38,953 nucleotides of DNA, taken from the NCBI GenBank assembly GCA_009926295.1, contig RFPF01000002.1:1-38953 (forward strand). Direction: 5' to 3'. The notes beneath the pieces were generated by a model that was not told the origin of the DNA, did no database searches, and saw only the letters and a program-made list of their open reading frames with translations. Made by a program: the position numbers and the translations under genes. How positions within the stretch are numbered: position 1 is the stretch's first letter; each line of letters opens with the position of its first letter. The DNA is from Planctomycetia bacterium (GTDB lineage Bacteria > Planctomycetota > Planctomycetia > Pirellulales > UBA1268). This document shows, piece by piece, positions 1 to 7,119 of the stretch.

Positions 1-1019
1 CGCTCCACGTCGGCCAGCGTCGGCCACGCGGCTGGATCCCCGGATTCGTCCGCCGGCACGACGCTCCGGGATGCCGGCGGAGCGACGATCGCGGGCTCGA
101 CGCGAAACACGCCGGGAACCGAAGTCGTCGCCAGGATGCCCTGCGCGGCGGCCTGCATGAGCTGCGATGCGTCATGTGTCGTGGCCCGGCCCGTGGTGGG
201 GGGTGTGGCCTGCGCGACGTCGAGCGAGCCGCCCATGAATCCGCTCAGGGCGTCGGGGTCGATCTCGTCGCCCGACGAGAACATCACCGCCCGCTCGAGG
301 ACATTTTCCAATTCGCGCACGTTGCCCGGCCACGCATACGCCTGGAGCACCTCGACGGCCGCGGGCGACAGCGCGCACAGCGGCATGCCATGCCGGCCGG
401 CGAGCTCGGCCAGATACCGCGCGGCCAGCACCGGAACGTCCTCCGGGCGGTCTTTCAACGGCAGGGTGCGGATCGTGACGACGTTGAGCCGGTAGTAGAG
501 ATCCTCGCGAAACCTTCCTTCCGTCACCTCGCGGCCGAGTTCACGATTGGTGGCGGCGACGACCCGGACGTCGACGGGAATCTCGTCGTGGCAGCCGACC
601 GGCACGACCGTCCTCTGCTGGAGCACTCGGAGCAGCTTGGCCTGCAGCTCGAGTTCCATCTCCCCGATCTCGTCGAGGAAGATCGTGCCGCCCGTGGCGG
701 CGCGGAAGCACCCGAGCGTCGAGGACGTGGCCCCCGTGAAAGAGCCCTTCACGTGGCCGAACATGTGACTGGCGAACAGGGTGCCGGTGGTTACGGCGCA
801 ATCGACCGGGATGAAGGGCTTGGCCGCCCGGTTGCCGGTCGCGTGGATGGCCCGCGCGATGAGCTCCTTGCCGGTGCCGCTCGGGCCGAGGATGAGGACG
901 CTCGACTGGTGGACGGCGACCAGTTCGATCGCCCGCCGTACCTGCTGCGCCCATGGAGACACCCCGACGATCCGCTCGAGCGGCAGGGGCGCGGTGCGGT
1001 GCTGGGGTACGGTTGCCAT
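1..1019 (-). CDS. sigma-54-dependent transcriptional activator, C-terminus cut by window edge
   Basis: AAA+ enhancer-binding protein that drives open-complex formation by sigma-54 RNA polymerase. The AAA+ domain begins almost at residue 15, so there is no N-terminal receiver, PAS or GAF domain. Visible motifs are Walker A GPSGTGK (45-51), a sigma-54 contact loop GSFTGA (92-97; the usual form is GAFTGA), Walker B with GGTIFLDEIGE, and the arginine-finger stretch FREDLYYRLNV. The AWPGNVRELENV segment closes the domain. About 340 residues are present; the frame is still open at WPTLADVER, which in this family usually leads into the Fis-type DNA-binding helix, so that part lies outside the window. 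The ATG is chosen because an in-frame TGA lies 6 nt upstream of it. It is divergent from the chemosensory operon and may control it, but no sigma-54 promoter was found in the shared 205-bp gap. Confidence 0.93.
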   Translation of the reverse strand, partial: MATVPQHRTAPLPLERIVGVSPWAQQVRRAIELVAVHQSSVLILGPSGTGKELIARAIHATGNRAAKPFIPVDCAVTTGTLFASHMFGHVKGSFTGATSSTLGCFRAATGGTIFLDEIGEMELELQAKLLRVLQQRTVVPVGCHDEIPVDVRVVAATNRELGREVTEGRFREDLYYRLNVVTIRTLPLKDRPEDVPVLAARYLAELAGRHGMPLCALSPAAVEVLQAYAWPGNVRELENVLERAVMFSSGDEIDPDALSGFMGGSLDVAQATPPTTGRATTHDASQLMQAAAQGILATTSVPGVFRVEPAIVAPPASRSVVPADESGDPAAWPTLADVE

Positions 1020-1047
1020 GGATTCTCATCCACCCTCGACCGCATCG

Positions 1048-1053
1048 ACTATA
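1048..1053 (-). promoter_or_regulatory. possible -10 box for the sigma-54 activator gene
   Basis: TATAGT on the minus strand (5 of 6 matches to TATAAT), 29 bases upstream of the start codon. No convincing -35 hexamer is seen at 16-18 nt, so this is a weak call. The rest of the 1020-1224 divergent gap shows no clear operator. Confidence 0.3.
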
Positions 1054-1224
1054 TCCCTCGAGCGGCCCAACCGCCAGCCGATGGACCGGTTGCAACGCCG
1101 GTAGCGGTCGCAGCGGTCCGGAAAAAACCATGACGGGCCGTTCGCCCGGTCGGGGAAGATGGGCAAAGATTGAGTCGGTGGACCGCGCCGGCGAACGCCG
1201 CCGGCCGCCCCGAGGGATGACCGC

Positions 1225-2553
1225 ATGCCAGACTCGAGCCCGTCCTCCGATTCGCTCGCGCATCCGCGCGGCGTGCCCTGGCTCCGGCTGCTCGCCGTGG
1301 CGGCGGTCGTGGCCGCCGGCTGGGCGGTCCTCGATCGCGCGCTGGTCGACCGTCGGCCGATCGTGGTCGGGCTGCTCCATTCGCAGACCGGGCCGATGGC
1401 GATCAGCGAGAAATCGATGATCGACGCCGAGGTGCTCGCGCTCGAGCAGATCAACGCCGCCGGAGGCATCCTCGGGCGTCCCGTGCGCTGGGTGATCGCC
1501 GACGGCGCCTCCGACCCGCAGACCTTCGCGCGGCAGGCGGAGAAGCTGATCCGGGAGGATGGAGTCGCGGTCGTATTCGGATGCTGGACGAGCGCCAGCC
1601 GAAAGAGCGTGCTGCCGATCGTGGAGGCGGCCGACCATCTCCTCGTCTATCCCATGGCCTACGAGGGTCTGGAGCAGTCTCCGAACGTGATCTACACCGG
1701 TGCCGCGCCCAATCAGCAGATCACGCCCGCCGTGCAGTGGTGCCACAACACGCTGCAGGCGCGACGGTTCTTTCTCGTGGGATCCGACTACATCTGGCCG
1801 CATTGCGTCAACGCGATCATCTCCGACCAGCTCGCAGGCCTCGGCGACGAGCGGGTGGGCGAGGCCTACGTCGCCTACGGGAGCAGCGATGTCGACGAGG
1901 CGGTGCGGGAGATCGTCGCCTCCAAGCCGGACGTCGTGCTCAGTTCGGTGGTCGGTGACTCGGCGGTCGCGTTCGCGAGGAAGCTGCGGGCCGCCGGCGT
2001 GCTGCCCGACCGCACGCCGGTGATCTCGTTCGCCGTCGCGGAGGACGAGCTGCGCATCGCCGGCCGCGAGGATTTCGCCGGCCACTACGCCGCATGGAAC
2101 TATTTCCAGACCATCGACCGCCCCGAAAACCAGGCCTTCGTCCGCAACTTCAAGGCCCGCTACGGCAGCGACCGGACCACGTCGGACGTGATCGCCGCCG
2201 CCTACGACAGCGTACTCCTGTGGGCACAGGCGGTGCGGGAGTCGGGCACCGCCGAAGTCCACCAGGTGCGCAACGCCATGCGGTTCCAGAGCCTCGACGC
2301 CCCGGAGGGCATCATCTCGATCGACCCGACCACGCAGCACACGTGGCGGCCCGTCTCGATCGGCAGGATCCGGCCCGACGGACAGTTCGAGATCGTCTGG
2401 TCGAGCCGGACGGCGGTCCGCCCGGTTCCCTTCCCGCTGTCGCGGTCGCGCGAGGCGTGGGAGGAGTTCGTGGCGGGCCTGCAGCGGCGCTGGGGAGGCG
2501 CCTGGATCAACACCTCCCCCCGGGCGGATCGCGTGCCCGCCGCCACGCCCTGA
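1225..2553 (+). CDS. UrtA-like (urea/short-chain amide family) solute-binding protein, membrane-anchored
   Basis: 442-residue type-1 periplasmic binding protein of the Peripla_BP_5/6 group. The segments VGLLHSQTGPMAISEKS, VVFGCWTSASRKSVLP and VIYTGAAPNQQ are close to the urea-transporter binding protein UrtA, which belongs with the amide sensor AmiC and FmdD. A hydrophobic helix at about residues 18-38 follows a polar N-terminus; there is no lipobox cysteine, so it may be a signal anchor or an atypical signal peptide. No urtBCDE permease or ATPase genes follow; instead the MCP gene starts 13 nt after the stop. This suggests a sensory binding protein that presents ligand to the MCP. The ligand (urea, amide or something else) cannot be read from the sequence. 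The ATG follows a GAGG-type ribosome binding site. Confidence 0.85.
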   Translation: MPDSSPSSDSLAHPRGVPWLRLLAVAAVVAAGWAVLDRALVDRRPIVVGLLHSQTGPMAISEKSMIDAEVLALEQINAAGGILGRPVRWVIADGASDPQTFARQAEKLIREDGVAVVFGCWTSASRKSVLPIVEAADHLLVYPMAYEGLEQSPNVIYTGAAPNQQITPAVQWCHNTLQARRFFLVGSDYIWPHCVNAIISDQLAGLGDERVGEAYVAYGSSDVDEAVREIVASKPDVVLSSVVGDSAVAFARKLRAAGVLPDRTPVISFAVAEDELRIAGREDFAGHYAAWNYFQTIDRPENQAFVRNFKARYGSDRTTSDVIAAAYDSVLLWAQAVRESGTAEVHQVRNAMRFQSLDAPEGIISIDPTTQHTWRPVSIGRIRPDGQFEIVWSSRTAVRPVPFPLSRSREAWEEFVAGLQRRWGGAWINTSPRADRVPAATP

Positions 2554-2566
2554 GCGCAGCACCATC

Positions 2567-4627
2567 ATGAACACCACCCCAGCGCCGATTTCCTCCGAGA
2601 GCAGCGCCGTCGCGGCGCGGCTGATGCAGCGGTCAATCGCCGGCCGGCTGCTCTTTTGGTTTCTCGTGATCGCGCTCATTCCCTGCGCCGTCCTCACCCT
2701 GATCACGGCTCGGATCGCGACCAGGGCGCTCGAGAATTCGGTGCAGAACAACCTGATCCAGATCGCCGCTGCGAAGGCGGGGGAGCTGGAGGCCTTCGCG
2801 ATCGAGCGGGTGCGAGACGGGATGGCAACGGCCCGCGGGCCCACGGTGGTGCGGGCCGTGCGGGAGTTGTCCGCCGCGGCCGGGCAGGAGGCAACCGACG
2901 CCGCGCGGGCCGGCAGGCTCGCGGCCGAAGGCAGGCAGTTCGAGGAATTCCTCGGCTACGTGGCCAGCTCGTTCGGCTACTCCGAGATCCTCCTGATCGA
3001 CGCGTCGGGACGCATCGTGTTCTCCATGGACCGCCGCCTCCCCGTCGGCGCGTCGGTGATGGCGGGCAATCTCGGCGCGTCGGAACTCGCGGCGGGGTTC
3101 GATCGCTCGTGCACGCTCCTGCAGTCGGACCTCTCCGGTTTCCAGTCGTATGGCTCCACGCAGCAACCGCTCGCATTCGTGACGAGCCCGGTGTTTTCCG
3201 AGGGCCGCGTGATCGGCGTGCTCGCGCTCGGGCTCGGCCCGGAACGAGTCTGGCGGGTGCTCTCCGACCTCGGCGGCCTGGGACGCACCGGCGAGATCGT
3301 CACCGGGCAGCAGCAGGGACAGTCGGTGCTCGTCACCTGCCCACTCCGCCACGCCCCCGACGCCGCGTTCAAGCTCCAGATCCCCCTCGGCGCGCAGAAC
3401 GCCTCCGGCACGCAGAAGGCCTCCAGCGGCGCCCGCGGCTACGGCGTGGTGCGCGACTATCGCGGCACGGAGGTCGTCGCGGCGTGGTGCTACCTGCCGA
3501 GCTTCCGCTGGGGCATGAACGTCAAGCAGGATGCAGCCGAGGCGTTCGCCCTCGTCAACTTCCAGCGGGCCGCCATCGTCGGTCTCTCCCTGGCCACGAT
3601 CCTCGGCGTGACGATCGCGGCGCTGGCCGTCGCCCGCACGATCTCGGCCCCGATCCGCACGGCCGTCGCCGTCGCCCGCCAGGTGGCCGGGGGAGACCTG
3701 CGGGCGAGTGTGAGCCCGGCCGGCAACGACGAGACCGGCGCCCTCCTGACCGCGATCCAGACCATGACCAACGACCTCCGCGGCCTCATCGGACGCATTC
3801 AGAAGTCGTCGGTCGCGCTGATCTCGACGGCCACCGCCATCCAGGCCACCAGCAGCGAACAGCAGCAGGTGATCGCCGACTACGGAGCCTCGACGAGCGA
3901 GGCCGTGGCGGCCGTGAAGGAGATCTCGGTCACCAGCCAGGAACTCGTGCGCACGATGACGGAGGTCAACGACATGGCCGCCCGCACGGGGCGGATGGCC
4001 GCCGAGGGCCGCGGCAACCTCTCGGGGATGGATTCCACCATGCGTCAGCTCGCCGAGAGCACGTCGTCGTTCGGTTCGAAGCTGGCTGTGATCAGCGAAC
4101 GGGCCGCCAACATCAACCTCGCCGTGACGACGATCACGAAGGTCGCGGACCAGACGAACCTGCTCTCCATCAACGCCGCCATCGAGGCCGAGAAGGCGGG
4201 CGAATACGGCCTCGGCTTCCTCGTCGTAGCCCGCGAGATCCGCCGGCTCGCCGACCAGACGGCGGTGGCCTCGCTCGACATCGAGCGGATGGTCAAGGAG
4301 ATGCAGTACAGCGTGTCGGCGGGCGTGATGGAGATGGACAAGTTCGCCGAGCAGGTGCGGGGCGGCGTGCGCGAGATCGGCGAAATCTCCGGGAAGCTGG
4401 GGGAGATCATCGAGGCGGTGCAGGGCATCTCCGGCCGCTTCGGGCAGGTGACCGAGGGAATGCGGGCCCAGTCGCAGGGTGCCGAGCAGATCCGGGAGGC
4501 GATGGTCCGCCTCGCGGAAGGGGCCTCGCGCACGGCCGACTCGCTCAACGACTTCAACAGCGCGACGATCCACTTGCGCGAGGCGGTCGGCGATCTCAAG
4601 GAGGAGGTCTCCCGCTTCACGATCTGA
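2567..4627 (+). CDS. methyl-accepting chemotaxis protein, WspA-like
   Basis: 686-residue transmembrane receptor. TM1 is at about 27-49, followed by a periplasmic sensor of about 280 residues that looks like a double-Cache domain, TM2 at about 334-356, HAMP at about 355-410 and a cytoplasmic signalling domain to the end. The hairpin tip reads INAAIEAEKAGEYGLGF and is followed by RRLADQTAVASLDIE and MVKEMQYSVSAGVMEMDKF, which resemble WspA more than flagellar MCPs (usual tip IEAARAGEQGRGF). There is no C-terminal NWETF-like pentapeptide, consistent with the CheR of this operon carrying its own TPR. It lies between the UrtA-like binding protein and cheW. Its partner kinase is the CheA at 7120. 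Confidence 0.93.
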   Translation: MNTTPAPISSESSAVAARLMQRSIAGRLLFWFLVIALIPCAVLTLITARIATRALENSVQNNLIQIAAAKAGELEAFAIERVRDGMATARGPTVVRAVRELSAAAGQEATDAARAGRLAAEGRQFEEFLGYVASSFGYSEILLIDASGRIVFSMDRRLPVGASVMAGNLGASELAAGFDRSCTLLQSDLSGFQSYGSTQQPLAFVTSPVFSEGRVIGVLALGLGPERVWRVLSDLGGLGRTGEIVTGQQQGQSVLVTCPLRHAPDAAFKLQIPLGAQNASGTQKASSGARGYGVVRDYRGTEVVAAWCYLPSFRWGMNVKQDAAEAFALVNFQRAAIVGLSLATILGVTIAALAVARTISAPIRTAVAVARQVAGGDLRASVSPAGNDETGALLTAIQTMTNDLRGLIGRIQKSSVALISTATAIQATSSEQQQVIADYGASTSEAVAAVKEISVTSQELVRTMTEVNDMAARTGRMAAEGRGNLSGMDSTMRQLAESTSSFGSKLAVISERAANINLAVTTITKVADQTNLLSINAAIEAEKAGEYGLGFLVVAREIRRLADQTAVASLDIERMVKEMQYSVSAGVMEMDKFAEQVRGGVREIGEISGKLGEIIEAVQGISGRFGQVTEGMRAQSQGAEQIREAMVRLAEGASRTADSLNDFNSATIHLREAVGDLKEEVSRFTI

Positions 4628-4642
4628 CGCGGGCCGCGGCCC

Positions 4643-5140
4643 ATGCAAATCCTCACGTTCACCGTCGCCGGCCAGCCCTACGCGATCCCCTCGCGGACCG
4701 TGCTCGAGGTGCTGCCGCTGGTTCCGGTCCGGCCGGTGCCCCTGCTGCCCGACTACGTGCCGGGCGTGTTCACCTACCGGGGGAACCTCGTGCCGATGGT
4801 CGACCTCGCGCGGCGGTTCGACTCTCCCGCCGTCGACGCGGGAGGGCGCCGCCGGCTCAGCACCCGCCTGATCGTCGTGGAGGTGGCGGCCCCCGCCGCC
4901 GGGACTGCCGAGCCGGCCCGGCCCGTGCTCCTGGGATTGGTGGCCGACAACGTGGTCTCGGTCCAGTCCGCCGCCGAGGGTAACGCCGCCGCGACCATCG
5001 ACACCGGCGATGCCCCTTTTCTCGGGCGGCTCCTGCGGCTCGGTGGCGACACGGTGCAGATGATCGCCGTGGACAGGCTCGTGCCCCCGGACCTGCTCGC
5101 CAGGCTGGTGGCGACGGCCAGCGGAGCAGCCGGCCCATGA
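4643..5140 (+). CDS. cheW: CheW-domain scaffold protein, WspB-like
   Basis: 165-residue single CheW domain (ILTFTVAGQPYAIP at the start, VFTYRGNLVPMVDLARRF in the middle, LLGLVADNVVSV later). It couples receptor to CheA. It starts 15 nt after the MCP and its end overlaps cheR by 4 nt (ATGA), implying translational coupling. The position between MCP and CheR-TPR matches wspB. The sequence is short and contains no second domain. Confidence 0.92.
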   Translation: MQILTFTVAGQPYAIPSRTVLEVLPLVPVRPVPLLPDYVPGVFTYRGNLVPMVDLARRFDSPAVDAGGRRRLSTRLIVVEVAAPAAGTAEPARPVLLGLVADNVVSVQSAAEGNAAATIDTGDAPFLGRLLRLGGDTVQMIAVDRLVPPDLLARLVATASGAAGP

Positions 5141-6402
5141 CCACCTCCAGGCTTCCAGAACCCGCCGCGGTTCCCGCGGCCGAGGACCTGCTCGGAGGGT
5201 GGATCGGGCTCGATCCCACGATCGTGGGCTCGGGTTCGATCGCACGGGCCGTCCAGTCGCGGATGGAGGCGCTCGGCATCGCGGATCCGGCGGCAGTGGT
5301 CTCGCTCGCCCGCCGTGACACGGCCGAACGCGACCGCCTGGTCGAGGAGGTGGTGGTCGGGGAGAGTTGGTTCTTCCGGGACCCTCAGGTGTTTTCCTTC
5401 GTGTGCCGCGCCGCCGCGCTGCGGGCCGCGCTGCCGGGACGACCGCCGATCCGCATCCTCAGCGCCCCGTGCGCCGGCGGCGAGGAGCCCTACTCGCTGG
5501 CCATGGGCCTGCTCGAGGCCGGCCTCGCCGCCGACCGCTTCACGATCGACGCGATCGATGTCAGCCACGTGGCGCTCGAGCGGGCCCGGCGGGCTCGCTA
5601 CACCGCGAACGCGTTCCGCAACGCGGACAACTCGTTCCATGACCGCTGGTTCCAGCGCGACGGACAGCTCTCGACGCTCGATGAATCGGTGCGGCGGCTG
5701 GTGCGGTTTTCGTGGGCGAACCTTCTCGACCCATCGTTTCCGGACGAGCCGCTCGGCACGGGAACGTACGACGTCGTCTTCTGCCGCAATCTGCTCATCT
5801 ACCTGTCCCCGGAAGCCCGCGGCCGCGCGGAGCGGGTTCTCGACCGACTGGTGGCCGCCGACGGGCTGCTCGTCCTCGGGGCGGCCGAACCGCCGATCAT
5901 CCGCGGCGACTGGCTGCCCGCCGGTGACACGTCCGTGTTCGCGTTGCGCCGCGGCATCCGGTCTGCGGATCAGGCCGCGCCGCTTCGGCCCGCGGCGCGA
6001 CGGCCGGAACCGTCATCGCCCCCGCGGGTCCGGGAGGCGGCCGTGGCCGACGCGGCAGCACCCGGACCGGCCCCCGCGTCGAGCCTCGACGACGTGCTCC
6101 GCGAAGCAGGGGCCCTGGCCAACGCGCGGCAGTTCGCCACCGCTCTCGAACTGTGCGTCGCGCACACGCGCGCGGCGGGGCCCGATCCACAGCTCTTCTT
6201 CCTGATGGGAATGCTCCACCAGTCGGCCGGCGATCCAGACCGTGCCGAGGGCTGCTTCCACAAGACGCTGTACCTCGACGCAGCCCACGATGAGGCGCTG
6301 CTGGCGCTGGCGCTGCTGGCGGCGCAGCGCGGCGACGCCCTCATGGCGGAGAAGTACCGCCAGTCGGCGGCCCGCATCCTCTCGCGCAAGGCCTCCCCAT
6401 GA
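5137..6402 (+). CDS. cheR: CheR-type MCP methyltransferase with C-terminal TPR, WspC-like
   Basis: 421 residues. It transfers methyl groups from S-adenosylmethionine to receptor glutamates. The N-terminal helical part is followed by the SAM-binding loop SAPCAGGEEPYSLAM (about 110-124) and the conserved VVFCRNLLIYLSPEARG (about 212-228). After a proline/alanine-rich linker (about 280-320) come TPR-like helices (LFFLMGMLHQSAGDPDRAEG, then a second helix pair). CheR fused to TPR is the WspC arrangement and differs from flagellar CheR. It overlaps both neighbours by 4 nt (ATGA), so the three genes are tightly coupled. Confidence 0.94.
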   Translation: MTTSRLPEPAAVPAAEDLLGGWIGLDPTIVGSGSIARAVQSRMEALGIADPAAVVSLARRDTAERDRLVEEVVVGESWFFRDPQVFSFVCRAAALRAALPGRPPIRILSAPCAGGEEPYSLAMGLLEAGLAADRFTIDAIDVSHVALERARRARYTANAFRNADNSFHDRWFQRDGQLSTLDESVRRLVRFSWANLLDPSFPDEPLGTGTYDVVFCRNLLIYLSPEARGRAERVLDRLVAADGLLVLGAAEPPIIRGDWLPAGDTSVFALRRGIRSADQAAPLRPAARRPEPSSPPRVREAAVADAAAPGPAPASSLDDVLREAGALANARQFATALELCVAHTRAAGPDPQLFFLMGMLHQSAGDPDRAEGCFHKTLYLDAAHDEALLALALLAAQRGDALMAEKYRQSAARILSRKASP

Positions 6403-7103
6403 GCACCGCCGATCCGCTCGTAAGGGCCCCGATGGACGAATGCTGGCGCCGCATCGGCGTGGCGGGCGACCGCAGCTGCCCGGAGCTCGAGACGTTCGTC
6501 CACTGCCGCAACTGCCCGGTTCTCGCGGAGGCCGCCCGCACCTTCTTCGACCGCGAGGCGCCGGAGGGCTACCTGGAGGGATGGAGCCGGCTTCTCGAAG
6601 AGCCGGAGGCGGTCGCCGACCCCGACGCCGCCAGCGTGCTCGTGTTCCGTCTGGGCCACGAATGGCTCGCCCTGCCGACGGCCGCGCTCGTCGAGATCAC
6701 CACGCTGCGGCCGCTCCACCGGGTGCCACATCGAACCGCGGGCGTCCTCGAGGGACTCGTGAACATCCGCGGCCAGCTGCAGCTCTGCACGTCGCTCCAC
6801 GTGCTTCTCGGTCTCGAGGGCACGGCGCCATCCTTCCAGCCGGCCGCCGACGGCCCGACGTCCGCGCGGCTGCTGGTCGTGGAGTCCGGACGGGGTGAGG
6901 CCGGGGGACGGTGGGTGCTGGGGGTCGACGAGGTCGCGGGCGTGCAGCGAGTGGCGCGGGCCGCGTTGCGGGCGGTTCCGGCGACCGTCAGCCACTCGTC
7001 CGGCCGATACTGCCAGGCGCTGTTCGACTGGCAGGATCGGGCCGTGGGACTGCTCGACGAGACGCGGGTGTTCGACGGTCTCGACGACCTGATCGGGCGC
7101 TAG
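6399..7103 (+). CDS. cheW: CheW-domain protein with N-terminal Cys motif, WspD-like
   Basis: 234 residues. The first 70 carry a Cys/His-rich motif, ECWRRIGVAGDRSCPELE and then FVHCRNCPVL, that is also seen in WspD proteins. It holds four cysteines and one histidine and could bind a metal or act as a redox switch, but this is not established here. A CheW domain follows (FRLGHEWLALPTAALVEIT, GVLEGLVNIRGQLQLCTSL). It overlaps cheR by 4 nt and precedes cheA by 16 nt. The second CheW in the operon matches the wspB/wspD pair. Confidence 0.92.
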   Translation: MSTADPLVRAPMDECWRRIGVAGDRSCPELETFVHCRNCPVLAEAARTFFDREAPEGYLEGWSRLLEEPEAVADPDAASVLVFRLGHEWLALPTAALVEITTLRPLHRVPHRTAGVLEGLVNIRGQLQLCTSLHVLLGLEGTAPSFQPAADGPTSARLLVVESGRGEAGGRWVLGVDEVAGVQRVARAALRAVPATVSHSSGRYCQALFDWQDRAVGLLDETRVFDGLDDLIGR

Positions 7104-7119
7104 GAAGGGTGAGGACGAA

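Noticed and set aside
1020..1224. Sigma-54 promoter in the divergent gap
   Set aside because: A GG...TTGC pair near 1082-1094 has the wrong spacing for a -24/-12 element.
2633..5245. Very long minus-strand open frame opposite the MCP and cheW genes
   Set aside because: High-GC antisense shadow: rich in Arg, Gly, His and Asp with no domains, while the plus strand encodes clear chemosensory proteins.
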